Position numbers and translations under genes: made by a program. Shown here one piece after another: positions 40,126 to 48,466 of a stretch of DNA of 49,526 nucleotides. The stretch's first letter is position 1. Each line of letters opens with the position of its first letter. This DNA is from Oscillospiraceae bacterium (lineage in GTDB: Bacteria; Bacillota; Clostridia; Oscillospirales; Ruminococcaceae), in NCBI GenBank assembly GCA_015067185.1, contig SVMZ01000022.1:1-49526 (forward strand), written 5' to 3'. The notes beneath the pieces are model-generated. The model made no database searches. It saw only the letters and a program-made list of their open reading frames with translations, and was not told the origin of the DNA.

Positions 40126-41736
40126 ATGAAAGTTTGTATTATTCAGCCGGGATATAGTATCGACTACTCGGAGTCGGACGCATATTTTGCAAAAGAACTG
40201 GAATTTTTAGACCGGTGCGATGACTCGATGGATCTGATTGTTATGCCGGAGAGTTGTGATATTCCTTGTTTGGCCTCTACCAAGGAACAATCAGATGGTA
40301 GTGCGGAAAAGTATAACCGCATCTTTTTGGAAAAAGCATCTGAAACAGCCAAGCGTTGTCATGCTATGCTGTTTGCCAATGCCAGATATAAAACAGAAAA
40401 TGGATACCGCAATACCACCTATGCCTTTGACCGCGACGGTGTGTGTGCAGGAACCTATTTCAAGCAGCACCTCGTTCCGAGTGAGGTTTCCAAAATCAAG
40501 CTGGACAGCGATTATTCCTTTGAATTTTCTGAGCCTACAGTGATTGAAATGGAGGGAATTCGTTTCGGTTTTTTGGTCTGCTACGATTTCTATTTTTATG
40601 AGGCATTTGCCAATATGGCAAGACAGAACATTGATGTGGTGATTGGATGTTCCCATCAGCGCAGTGATACCCATCAGGCACTGCAGATTATGTCTCAGTT
40701 CCTGGCCTACAACACCAATGCCTATGTGATCCGCTCCTCTGTTTCGATGGATGAGAATTCTGATATCGGCGGCGCCAGTATGGTGGTAGCGCCGGATGGA
40801 ACCATATTGGAAAACATGAAGAGCCGAATTGGCATAGCGGTTGTGGATATTGATGTAACACAAAAATATTATAAGCCGGCAGGGTTTGGTAATCCTCCTT
40901 CTGCTCACTATGAGTATATTGAAAAGGGCCGCCGTCCCTGGAAGTATCGCCCCGGTGGCAGCGCTATTGTCAGATATGATGATATCATGCAGTATCCCCG
41001 TGTATGTGCGCACAGAGGATTCAGCACCGTAGCACCGGAAAACAGTATGCCGGCCTTTGGTGCTGCCGTTGCCATGGGTGCGGAGGAGATTGAATTTGAT
41101 CTCTGGTTTACTGCCGACGGTGAGATTGTTTCCTGTCATGATCATACACTGGACCGTGTTTCGGATGGCACCGGACTCATTTTTGAGCATACGCTGGCAG
41201 AATTGCAGCAGTTGGATTTTGGATATAAGTTCGGTGAAAAATTCAAGGGTCTTAAAATCGTGACCTTTGAGGAAATACTGAAAAAGCTGGCCTGTCACAC
41301 CGTGATGAACATACATGTCAAGAGCTTGGATACGCCTGCATTTTCCAGGGAAGAGGCCTTTTGCCGAATTGAAAATCTCATCCGCAAATATGACTGCGAG
41401 AAGCATATGTACATTATGACGGAGCATTTGTATTTCCACGAGATAGCTCTGGAGAGAGGGTCAACACTCTGCCGCTGCATGGGTGCAGGTAAGGATCCAT
41501 GGACGATTGTGGATGATGCCATCGCATATAAGTGTCAGAAGGTGCAGCTGTACAAGCCCTATTTCAATCAGGAGATGATTGACAAGGCTCACGAACACGG
41601 TATCATCTGCAATGTGTTCTGGTCGGATGATCCGGAAGAGACAGAACGGTTCCTGGATATGGGCATTGATACCATATTGACCAATGATTATAATATTGTG
41701 GCTCAGGTGGTAAAGAAAAGACAGGGCTGGAAGTGA
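40126..41736 (+). CDS. Fusion: carbon-nitrogen hydrolase + glycerophosphodiester phosphodiesterase
   Basis: A 536-residue two-domain enzyme. Residues 1 to about 285 are a nitrilase-superfamily amidase with the Glu (MPESCDI near 46), Lys (TYFKQHLVPSE near 112) and Cys (FLVCYDFYFYE near 152) of the catalytic triad. Residues from about 290 are a GDPD domain with CAHRGFSTVAPENS, EFDLWFTADGEIVSCHDHTLDR and a later DTILTNDY. The ATG at 40126 has AAGGGTG before it; an upstream GTG at 40096 is unsupported. One chain would hydrolyse an amide and a phosphodiester, for example of an N-acyl ethanolamine phospholipid head group or a glycerophospho-amide. This fusion is unusual. A terminator follows. Confidence 0.83.
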   Translation: MKVCIIQPGYSIDYSESDAYFAKELEFLDRCDDSMDLIVMPESCDIPCLASTKEQSDGSAEKYNRIFLEKASETAKRCHAMLFANARYKTENGYRNTTYAFDRDGVCAGTYFKQHLVPSEVSKIKLDSDYSFEFSEPTVIEMEGIRFGFLVCYDFYFYEAFANMARQNIDVVIGCSHQRSDTHQALQIMSQFLAYNTNAYVIRSSVSMDENSDIGGASMVVAPDGTILENMKSRIGIAVVDIDVTQKYYKPAGFGNPPSAHYEYIEKGRRPWKYRPGGSAIVRYDDIMQYPRVCAHRGFSTVAPENSMPAFGAAVAMGAEEIEFDLWFTADGEIVSCHDHTLDRVSDGTGLIFEHTLAELQQLDFGYKFGEKFKGLKIVTFEEILKKLACHTVMNIHVKSLDTPAFSREEAFCRIENLIRKYDCEKHMYIMTEHLYFHEIALERGSTLCRCMGAGKDPWTIVDDAIAYKCQKVQLYKPYFNQEMIDKAHEHGIICNVFWSDDPEETERFLDMGIDTILTNDYNIVAQVVKKRQGWK

Positions 41737-41746
41737 AATAAAAGAA

Positions 41747-41778
41747 AACACGCCGATGGAATATGCCGTCGGCGTGTT
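41747..41778. terminator. Terminator between convergent genes
   Basis: A 13-bp stem with one G-T pair (41747-41759 with 41766-41778) between the nitrilase-GDPD gene and the zinc-ribbon gene. Confidence 0.75.
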
Positions 41779-41799
41779 ACTTTTATGTATCCGAAGATG

Positions 41800-43008
41800 T
41801 TACGGTTGTTTGGTTCCGCAGTTACTGCAGAATTTTTTATCGGCAGTAAGCTTCAGGCCGCAGCCTGGGCAGGTTTTAAATGCTATGGGCTCAGCAGGAA
41901 TCAGGCGCGCACCGCAGTTACGGCAGAACTTGAGAGTGGGGGAAACTTCTACACCGCACTCGGGACAGGTGGGAACAGCAGGCTCTTCTGCAGCAGGTTC
42001 CTGGGCGGGAGCAGGAGCGGGTTCAGCCACAGGGGCAGGAACGGGCTCTGCTGCGGGTTCAGCAGGAATCAGACGTGCACCGCAGTTGCGGCAGAATTTG
42101 AGGTTGGGGGAAATTTCCACGCCGCATCCGGGACAGGTGGGAACAGCAGGCTCTTCTGCGGCAGGTTCCTGGGCGGGAGCAGGAGCGGGTTCAGCCACAG
42201 GGGCAGGAACGGGCTCTGCTGCGGGTTCAGCGGGAATCAGACGTGCACCGCAGTTACGGCAGAATTTGAGGTTGGGGGAAATTTCCACGCCGCAGCCTGG
42301 GCAGGTGAGAACAGCAGGCTCTTCTGCAGCAGGTTCCTGGGCGGGAGCAGGAGCGGGTTCAGCCACAGGGGCAGGAACGGGCTCTGCTGCGGGTTCAGCA
42401 GGAATCAGACGTGCACCGCAGTTGCGGCAGAACTTGAGAGTGGGGGAAACTTCTACACCGCATCCGGGACAGGTGGGAACAGCAGGCTCTTCTGCAGCAG
42501 GTTCCTGGGCGGGAGCAGAGGCTGGCTCGGTCACAGGAACAGGAACGGGTTCTGCAATGGGCTCAGCAGAAGGTTCTTCAACAGGGAGAGCGTCGCTCAA
42601 AGAGGTTCCGCAAAGACCGCAGAAAAGCATTTTGGGCGGTGCGACATGCTGACATTTAGGACAGATACGCTGTTTTTTGAGATTTTCTTCCTGTTTTTTG
42701 GATTTTTCTGCTTCAAGAATATCATTTTCTGCTTTTGAAGCGGTATCACGAAGTGCAAGAATCTGGCCATAAACTTTGGCGGAAGCTTCATCAGGCGTAT
42801 CTCCTGCATCGAAACGATCAAGAGCAATGCGGCCAAGTTCAACAACAGTGGTATCAATATCGGTATTGCATTTGGCAATGAGTTCTTTTTTTTCAGCAAT
42901 CAGCAAGTCATAAGGATTGGTAGGCTGTTTGTTTTTGCTGGTAAGCTTGCTGTCGATATCATTGGTCAGGTTGGTAATTTCTTTTTCAAGATCATTCAAA
43001 AAGGACAT
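41800..43008 (-). CDS. Multi-zinc-ribbon repeat protein
   Basis: A 402-residue protein. An N-terminal coiled-coil-like helical region (1 to about 115) is followed by six zinc ribbons of the form CxxC-x10-CxxC. The first is CPKCQHVAPPKMLFCGLC, four more are near-identical (CPGCGVEISPNLKFCRNCG type), and the last is CPGCGLKLTADKKFCSNCG. Long Pro-Ala-Glu linkers join them. No membrane segment. The four repeat units are encoded by tandem 168-bp copies. The ATG at 43008 has AGGAGT; the frame could open at 43062 but overlaps a terminator stem. The function is unknown; a scaffold in the cytosol is a guess. The neighbouring gene encodes a membrane protein with the same kind of ribbon. Confidence 0.8.
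   Translation of the reverse strand: MSFLNDLEKEITNLTNDIDSKLTSKNKQPTNPYDLLIAEKKELIAKCNTDIDTTVVELGRIALDRFDAGDTPDEASAKVYGQILALRDTASKAENDILEAEKSKKQEENLKKQRICPKCQHVAPPKMLFCGLCGTSLSDALPVEEPSAEPIAEPVPVPVTEPASAPAQEPAAEEPAVPTCPGCGVEVSPTLKFCRNCGARLIPAEPAAEPVPAPVAEPAPAPAQEPAAEEPAVLTCPGCGVEISPNLKFCRNCGARLIPAEPAAEPVPAPVAEPAPAPAQEPAAEEPAVPTCPGCGVEISPNLKFCRNCGARLIPAEPAAEPVPAPVAEPAPAPAQEPAAEEPAVPTCPECGVEVSPTLKFCRNCGARLIPAEPIAFKTCPGCGLKLTADKKFCSNCGTKQP
41872..42541. repeat. Four tandem 168-bp units within the zinc-ribbon gene
   Basis: The marker GGCTCTTCTG recurs at 41981, 42149, 42317 and 42485, exactly 168 bases (56 codons) apart. The copies differ by few bases, mostly silent, so the array is young or kept uniform by recombination. 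Each unit encodes one zinc ribbon (19 residues) and one Pro/Ala/Glu linker (37 residues). Confidence 0.9.
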
Positions 43009-43043
43009 AATAGTACTCCTTTCCAATTGTGATTGAAATAACA

Positions 43044-43096
43044 AAAAACCGTCCGAAAGCATATATTGGCAGAGAGCTGGCAGACGGACGGTTTTT
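43044..43096. terminator. Long-stem terminator between the two zinc-ribbon genes
   Basis: A perfect 12-bp stem (43044-43055 with 43085-43096) with a 29-base insert, T-rich on the minus strand. It follows the stop of the upstream minus-strand gene by 24 bases and precedes the next gene's start by 36 bases. It ends that transcript or attenuates read-through. Confidence 0.6.
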
Positions 43097-43119
43097 GGGA
43101 AACAACAGGTGAGACAAAA

Positions 43120-43704
43120 TTACTTTATGATCTTAACTTTTTTGAGAAGTTTGCCGATGACGGGGATTTCCTTAGCCTCAGTGCCGGTTGCTGTAATAGC
43201 GAAGATAAAGCTGACCACAACAGCGGCAAACAGAACAAGACCGATAACCCAACTGATAATGGAAACAAGAACGGAAATAACAGTGAGGAGACCTACCAAA
43301 AAGTCTACAGAGATAAGCAGGCGGATGACGAGAGCGAGAATAGCAGGAACGATAAGAGAGAAGATCAGCCAGTTTGCCACATAACCGATCAGGTAAACAA
43401 GACCTTGATTAGCATTGTCTTTGGCAAATTTGGAATCTTTGCAGGTAACGAGGGGAAGCCAGAAAAGGAAGGGAACATTGGCAAGTGCAGCCATAACCTT
43501 ATTCTGTTCTATATCCTGAGCAGAATATGTCCCGGTAGCCTCAGCTTCCTCAGCGGGTTCAAAAACCGGTTTTTCAGGTTGGTTTTCTGCTTCAGCAGCA
43601 GGTTCAGTTTCAACGATAGGTTCATCGTCAACAGGGGTACCACAAGCACCGCAGAATTTTTTGCCTTCTTCAAGAGAAGCACCACAATTTCCACAAAACG
43701 GCAT
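43120..43704 (-). CDS. Zinc-ribbon membrane protein
   Basis: A 194-residue protein. An N-terminal zinc ribbon (CGNCGASLEEGKKFCGACG, residues 4-22) and an acidic Glu/Ala/Pro linker lead to three to four hydrophobic segments after residue 75 (LANVPFLFWLPL; GLVYLIGYVANWLIFSLIVP; two more to 175). The ATG at 43704 follows AAGGAGGA. The pattern is common in clostridia as a DUF4870-like or zinc-ribbon membrane protein with no known role. It faces the repeat zinc-ribbon gene, and the two may interact through their linkers. Confidence 0.78.
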   Translation of the reverse strand: MPFCGNCGASLEEGKKFCGACGTPVDDEPIVETEPAAEAENQPEKPVFEPAEEAEATGTYSAQDIEQNKVMAALANVPFLFWLPLVTCKDSKFAKDNANQGLVYLIGYVANWLIFSLIVPAILALVIRLLISVDFLVGLLTVISVLVSIISWVIGLVLFAAVVVSFIFAITATGTEAKEIPVIGKLLKKVKIIK

Positions 43705-43773
43705 ATAAATATCCTCCTTGAAAATAGATGAATAATATTTATGTAACGCGAGAGCGTACAAAACAGAATGAAT

Positions 43774-45273
43774 TTATTCGGCCGCCCAGCCAAAGGAGCA
43801 TTTGACGGCTTTGTGCCAGCCGTTCAGCAGTTTTTCACGCAGATCGACAGACATTTGGGGAGAAAACACACGATCAACGCCACGGTTTTTGACAATATCT
43901 TCGCGGTCTTTCCAGAATCCGCAGGCGAGCCCGGCCAGATAGGCAGCTCCCAGGGCAGTGGTTTCTACGCAGCAGGGACGTTCCACCGGAATACGGCAAA
44001 TATCCGACTGGAACTGCAGCAGTACATTGCTGACACTGGCTCCGCCGTCCACCTTGATGACGGCAGGGATACTGCCGGAATCTTTGATCATTGCTTCGAT
44101 GACGTCGTTTGTCTGATAGGCAAGGGAATCCAGTGTGGCGCGGACAAGATCGGTGCGGCCGGCCTTGCGGGTAAGGCCGGTAATAACGCCGCGGGCATAG
44201 GGGTCCCAGTAGGGCGCGCCCAGCCCCACAAAAGCGGGGACAAGATAAACGCCATTGGCATGGGGAACGGTTTCAGAGATGATATCGCATTCACGGGCAG
44301 AGCCGATCAGCCCTACCTCATCCCGCAGCCATTTGATGGCGGCGCCTGCCACAAAAACGGAACCTTCCAGTGCATATTCCACTTTGTCGTCGATGCCCCA
44401 CGCAATGGTGGTGAGCAGACCGCTTTGGGAGGAAACGGCAGTTTCTCCAGTGTTCATCAGCAGAAAACCGCCGGTGCCATAGGTGGTTTTGACATCGCCC
44501 ACGTTGAAGCAGGCCTGACCGAAGAGGGCAGACTGCTGATCTCCTGCGGAGGCACAGATGGGAATCTCGCCGCCGAAGAAAGAGGGCAGTGTGTAACCAT
44601 AGTGTGCACTGGAGGGGGAGACAGTGGGAAGCATGGAAACGGGAATATCGAACAGCTTCAACAGGTCTTCATCCCAACAGAGCTTATGTATGTTGAACAG
44701 CATGGTTCGGGAGGCATTGGAATAATCGGTGACATGTACCTTTCCACCGGAGAGTTTCCAGATCAGCCAGGTATCAACGGTGCCGAAGAGCAGACGTCCC
44801 TGTTCGGCAAGAGCACGGGCCCCCTCTACATGGTTGAGGATCCAGCGCAGCTTGGTTCCGGAGAAATAGGGATCAATGACAAGACCGGTACGTTCACGGA
44901 TAAAATCTACCATGCCGTCCTCTTTGAGAGAGTCACAGTATTCTGCGGTGCGGCGGCACTGCCACACAATGGCATTGCAGATAGGTTCACCGGTTTCTTT
45001 ATCCCAGACAACAACGGTTTCCCGCTGGTTGGTGATGCCGATGGCGGCAATATCGGTATAGCTGCAGCCCAGTTTGCTCATGGCATCCACAGCAACGGCA
45101 AGCTGAGTATCCCATATTTCATTGGCATTCTGCTCCACCCAGCCGTCCTGAGGAAAGTACTGGGTAAATTCTTTTTGAGCAACAGCGGCAGCGTTGCCAT
45201 GTATATCAAAAAGAATACAGCGGATGCTGGTAGTACCCGCATCCAAAGCCATAACATAGCGAGGTGCTTCCAT
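43774..45273 (-). CDS. glpK: Glycerol kinase
   Basis: A 499-residue FGGY-family kinase, which phosphorylates glycerol to glycerol-3-phosphate in the cytosol. It has the N-terminal [28 protein letters not shown], the [12 protein letters not shown] block and the ATP-site [11 protein letters not shown]. The frame opens at 45291, but the ATG at 45273 is preferred: the stretch AAAGTGAT then serves as the ribosome binding site, and the length equals the family norm. It stands alone between the zinc-ribbon gene and the divergent rRNA methyltransferase. A glpF facilitator is not nearby. The GDPD domain encoded 2 kb away would supply glycerol-3-phosphate by another route. Confidence 0.93.
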   Translation of the reverse strand: MEAPRYVMALDAGTTSIRCILFDIHGNAAAVAQKEFTQYFPQDGWVEQNANEIWDTQLAVAVDAMSKLGCSYTDIAAIGITNQRETVVVWDKETGEPICNAIVWQCRRTAEYCDSLKEDGMVDFIRERTGLVIDPYFSGTKLRWILNHVEGARALAEQGRLLFGTVDTWLIWKLSGGKVHVTDYSNASRTMLFNIHKLCWDEDLLKLFDIPVSMLPTVSPSSAHYGYTLPSFFGGEIPICASAGDQQSALFGQACFNVGDVKTTYGTGGFLLMNTGETAVSSQSGLLTTIAWGIDDKVEYALEGSVFVAGAAIKWLRDEVGLIGSARECDIISETVPHANGVYLVPAFVGLGAPYWDPYARGVITGLTRKAGRTDLVRATLDSLAYQTNDVIEAMIKDSGSIPAVIKVDGGASVSNVLLQFQSDICRIPVERPCCVETTALGAAYLAGLACGFWKDREDIVKNRGVDRVFSPQMSVDLREKLLNGWHKAVKCSFGWAAE

Positions 45274-45341
45274 AAAAATCATCACTTTCATAAAATGCTT
45301 ATAACAACGGCTATTGTATATATTATATATTATTTTTTCTC

Positions 45342-45370
45342 TTGTGTAAACCCAAATTCTATGGTATATT
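45342..45370 (+). promoter_or_regulatory. Promoter for rlmD
   Basis: TTGTGT (45342-45347), 17 bases, TATATT (45365-45370), with TGG directly before the -10 as an extended element. Confidence 0.65.
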
Positions 45371-45480
45371 AGAGATAAATTTTAGAATGTTTTTTGTCGG
45401 GAATGGATAATTGATAAAACACAGATGAAGCTGTTTTTTCACTGCACAAGCGGAAAAACGGTGAAAAGTGAGGGAATTGC

Positions 45481-47103
45481 TTGAAAAAGAATGATATCGT
45501 TACGATAGAAATTACAGACACCACGGCAGAGGGCAGCGGTGTGGGAAGAATTGAAAATATGGTGGTGTTTGTTCAGGGAGCGTTCACAGGAGACAAGCTT
45601 AGAACAAAGATCATCAAGCGTACCAAAAAATATTGCATTGGCAAAATAGAAGAGCTGTTGGAGCCGTCTGAAAGCAGGAAAGATTCCGTTTGCAGTGCAT
45701 TTCCACGCTGCGGCGGCTGTATGTTCCCGCATATCCGCTATGAAGCGGAGCTGGAGATGAAGCGCCGTTGGGTGGAAGAAAATTTTAAACGCATCGGCGG
45801 AATTGATATCGGAGTGAAACGGGTTGTTGCATCTCCCAATACCGGGGGTTACCGAAATAAGGGGATCTATCCTGTTGTGAGAGATGAAAACGGACAGGTG
45901 CGGGCCGGGTTTTATGCCCGCCACAGCCATCGGATTGCAGGCAGGGCAGAGTGCGCTCTGCATCCGGCATTTTTCGGTGATATCGTAAAAACGGTGACCG
46001 CTTTTTTGCAGGAGAACGATATTTCCATATATGATGAAGAGAAGAAGAGGGGATTGGTGAGGAGCATATTCATCCGCCACGGCGAGGTCAGTGGGGATAC
46101 GATGGTATGTCTGGTTGTGAATGGAGATGGGATTCCCTGTGAAGGGGAACTGGTCAACCGGCTGACGAAGATTCCGCAAGTGACGGGTGTGGTCATCAAC
46201 ACCAACACCACCGACGGTAATGTGCTGTTGGGAGAAAAGTGCCGGACTGTCAGCGGCAAAGGGCATATCACCGACATGCTGCGAGGGCTGAAGTTTGATA
46301 TTGCGCCTACCGCTTTTTATCAGGTGAACCGACAGGGTGCCGAGTTGCTTTATGGTATTGCCGAAGAGTATGCGGCTCCGGAGGGCGGTCTGCTGATTGA
46401 CCTCTACTGCGGTGCGGGAACCATCGGTCTTTCCATGGCGAAGCGGGCCGACCGGGTGATTGGTGCGGAGATTGTACCGTCTGCGGTGGAGAATGCACGG
46501 GCCAATGCAGAAAGAAACGGTGTTACCAATGCGGAGTTTATCCTTGCCGATGCAGGACAGGCTGCCGTGGAACTGGAAAAGCGGGGAGAACGCCCGCAGG
46601 TTGTCATTCTGGATCCGCCCCGCGCAGGGTGCAGTGTGGAGGCAATCGAAGCTGTGGTGAAAATGCAGCCTGACCGGGTGGTGATGGTATCCTGCAACAG
46701 TGCCACCGCCGCAAGGGATGCCAAACTGTTTGCAGAACTTGGCTATCAGCCGCAGGAGATCACCGCCGTGGATATGTTTCCAAGGACAGGACACATAGAG
46801 ACAGTTGTTCTTTTGAGTAGGGAAAAAGCCGACGACCACATCAGATTCTCCATCAATACAGAGGACCTCAAAAAGAATGTGGGCGGTTATGCCACATACA
46901 GAGACATCAAGGCATATGTCTTGGAGAAATTTGGTCTGAAGGTCTCTTCCCTGTACATCGCGCAGACCAAAGACAAGTGCGGTATCAAGGAAAGAGAAAA
47001 TTACTATATTGGTGAGGGCAAGAGCAAAGAACTCATTTGCCCATCAGAAAAAGAACAGGCAATCATGGATGCATTCAGACACTTTGGAATGCTGAAAGAC
47101 TAA
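45481..47103 (+). CDS. rlmD: 23S rRNA (uracil-5-)-methyltransferase, RlmD/RumA type
   Basis: A 540-residue SAM enzyme that makes 5-methyluridine in 23S rRNA. It has an N-terminal TRAM domain (1-60), a [4Fe-4S] site with Cys in CSAFPRCGGC near 75, SAM motif DLYCGAGTIGLSMA near 307, catalytic-region LDPPRAGCSVEAIEA near 380, and MVSCNSATAARDA with the catalytic Cys. The last 85 residues (from about 455: YATYRDIKAYVLEKFGLKVS onwards) are a C-terminal extension seen in many clostridial members. The start is TTG behind GTGAGGGA. It looks like the last chromosomal gene before a mobile module. Confidence 0.9.
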   Translation: MKKNDIVTIEITDTTAEGSGVGRIENMVVFVQGAFTGDKLRTKIIKRTKKYCIGKIEELLEPSESRKDSVCSAFPRCGGCMFPHIRYEAELEMKRRWVEENFKRIGGIDIGVKRVVASPNTGGYRNKGIYPVVRDENGQVRAGFYARHSHRIAGRAECALHPAFFGDIVKTVTAFLQENDISIYDEEKKRGLVRSIFIRHGEVSGDTMVCLVVNGDGIPCEGELVNRLTKIPQVTGVVINTNTTDGNVLLGEKCRTVSGKGHITDMLRGLKFDIAPTAFYQVNRQGAELLYGIAEEYAAPEGGLLIDLYCGAGTIGLSMAKRADRVIGAEIVPSAVENARANAERNGVTNAEFILADAGQAAVELEKRGERPQVVILDPPRAGCSVEAIEAVVKMQPDRVVMVSCNSATAARDAKLFAELGYQPQEITAVDMFPRTGHIETVVLLSREKADDHIRFSINTEDLKKNVGGYATYRDIKAYVLEKFGLKVSSLYIAQTKDKCGIKERENYYIGEGKSKELICPSEKEQAIMDAFRHFGMLKD

Positions 47104-47110
47104 AAGCAAA

Positions 47111-47134
47111 ACGGACCCATTTTTATGGGTCCGT
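47111..47134. terminator. Terminator of rlmD
   Basis: A perfect 10-bp stem (47111-47120 with 47125-47134), TTTT loop, followed by TCTTTT. Confidence 0.85.
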
Positions 47135-47700
47135 TCTTTTATGCCTGCAGATGATTCTCACCAGTACCAGGTACCGTGCCGGCACTCAGTGAACCTAAAA
47201 ATTTCTGCATAACTTTTTTGACCAAGATTGAACCATTAAAATTTACGAACATCACCTAGATGCATAGTTGCACAGCACCTATGAACAGAAATTTTTAGTT
47301 ATGAGCAAATTTTTAGAAACGGCACTCATCAGAGCCTGATTCACCTCCTGGCGGAACCATTTCGAGCGAGCCGTACAAAACCCCGCCCAGTTTACAGACT
47401 GGGCAGTTGAGGATTTGGCGAGGAAGTAATCTATGATTACTGACGAAGTCAAAGACTAAACCCCAAAATACTACCTATCCAATACCAATGAATAAGTCAG
47501 TTTACCTTTTTTATTGGATAGGGACATCTAAAGAGTACCTATTTTAACCTTAGAAAGTAATCAAAAATTTCAAAAACAAAATTTGTATATTTTATAATTT
47601 TATTTTATATGATTATTTTATATATTATTTTCTCCCCGAGAATTGAAAGTGTGAAAAACCCTTGATTCTCTAGGACTTTTTTGCATTTCAGACCGCTGAG
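47135..47700. other. Long non-coding stretch, edge of a mobile module
   Basis: No gene was found. It holds a 13-bp perfect inverted repeat (47195-47207 with 47286-47298), a 10-base direct repeat (47289 and 47307), and CGGCACTCA twice (47180 and 47320). A hairpin GCCCAGT..ACTGGGC lies near 47390. An 11-bp inverted repeat at about 47475 and 47512 contains CTATCCAATA. From 47565 to 47640 the DNA is almost pure A/T, like a melting region beside the iterons. The arrangement suits a recombination site and a replication origin; no tRNA or riboswitch was recognised. Confidence 0.5.
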
Positions 47701-47705
47701 TAAAA

Positions 47706-47917
47706 CGACAAATCTACGGAGCAAAACGACAAATCTACGGAGCAAAACGACAAATCTACGGAACTGCACCGACAAATCTACGGAGATAAAACAACAAAAG
47801 TACGGAATCAAGTGTTCCCAGAGTTTTAAACAACAAAATTACGGAGGCATTGACTACGACAAAAGTCCACCTTATAGTGAGAAAAGTCCACCATTAGAAA
47901 AACGACAAAATTACGGA
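47706..47917. repeat. Iteron array, probable replication origin
   Basis: A 15-base motif CGACAAATCTACGGA begins at 47706, 47727, 47748 and 47770 (spaced 21-22 bases), then diverged copies at 47792 (CAACAAAAGTACGGA), 47831, 47857 (weaker) and 47903. Helically phased direct repeats beside an A/T-only tract are the hallmark of theta origins controlled by Rep_3 initiators, and such a gene stands at 48467-49345. The array lies downstream of that gene rather than just upstream of it, which is less usual. Confidence 0.8.
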
Positions 47918-48019
47918 GAAATTTCACTCGATTTTAATACCATATCCATCATATTTATTTTGCCCATTTAGAAAGTGTGGGCTCCTTATCAATTTACTGA
48001 ATCTCCAGTAAATCATATG

Positions 48020-48047
48020 AACGGTCCGTCCCAACCAACGGACCGTT
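48020..48047. terminator. Terminator hairpin
   Basis: A perfect 10-bp stem (48020-48029 with 48038-48047), 8-base loop, followed by TTTTTC. Confidence 0.75.
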
Positions 48048-48122
48048 TTTCTTTTGTTTTATCGCTAAAACATATTTTCCTCGTTTCAAAAAAATAGTTA
48101 TCATATTTAATTCACAAGACAA

Positions 48123-48158
48123 CAAGACGTCTTGAAAAATGATTTCAAAATTTTGAAA
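48123..48158. promoter_or_regulatory. Two perfect palindromes before the small membrane protein gene
   Basis: CAAGACGTCTTG (48123-48134) and TTTCAAAATTTTGAAA (48143-48158) stand 8 bases apart in the leader, ending just before the AGGAG of the gene at 48171. They may be operators or mRNA structures. Confidence 0.5.
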
Positions 48159-48170
48159 GGAGATTAAATA

Positions 48171-48404
48171 ATGGATAAAGAAACACTCTCTAACTATGGT
48201 TGGGTTGTTATCTGCGTACTCGTTCTTGTCGTTATGATTGCTCTTGCAACTCCATTCGGTAAGTTCATCGCAGAGGCTGTTAAGTCTACAACTGCTGGTC
48301 TTTTCGATGCTTCTCACACTGCATTGGAAAAAGGTCTTGGTGCCGCTGCTCCTGGTGTGACTGTCGCAACTCCTGCACCTATCGTTTACAGCACTGTTTC
48401 CTAA
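48171..48404 (+). CDS. Small single-helix membrane protein of clostridial mobile elements
   Basis: A 77-residue protein with one strong membrane helix (WVVICVLVLVVMIALATPFG, residues 10-29) followed by an amphipathic alanine-rich tail. The opening 'MDxxTLSxYGWVV' and the FGKFI segment mark a family that recurs in conjugative and plasmid-like elements of gut clostridia, often in several copies. The role is unknown; a pilin-like or channel function in conjugation is a guess. AAGGAG precedes the ATG, and a strong terminator follows. It sits between the iterons and the rep gene. Confidence 0.65.
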   Translation: MDKETLSNYGWVVICVLVLVVMIALATPFGKFIAEAVKSTTAGLFDASHTALEKGLGAAAPGVTVATPAPIVYSTVS

Positions 48405-48426
48405 TTTTAGGACTAACCAAATTGAT

Positions 48427-48460
48427 AAAACCCACGGACTTCAGTCAGTCCGTGGGTTTT
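48427..48460. terminator. Bidirectional terminator between the small gene and rep
   Basis: A perfect 14-bp stem (48427-48440 with 48447-48460) with runs of A and T at its two ends. It serves both convergent genes. Confidence 0.85.
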
Positions 48461-48466
48461 TCTATT

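Noticed and set aside
41872..42541. 168-bp array as a CRISPR or mobile repeat
   Set aside because: The repeats keep the reading frame and code for zinc ribbons with linkers, so it is a protein repeat.
41756..42738. Plus-strand frames of about 300 codons with Gly/Ser/Ala repeats
   Set aside because: They are antisense to the 168-bp zinc-ribbon array; the minus strand shows perfect CxxC pairs and a good ribosome binding site.
43768..45372. Plus-strand frame of 534 codons
   Set aside because: Antisense to glycerol kinase, whose family motifs are all on the minus strand.
47706..47917. Iteron array as a CRISPR
   Set aside because: Repeats of 15 bases are spaced only 6-7 bases apart, with no unique spacers and no cas genes.
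47994..48317. Minus-strand frame of 107 codons
   Set aside because: It covers the terminator at 48020 and the palindromes and is antisense to the small membrane protein.
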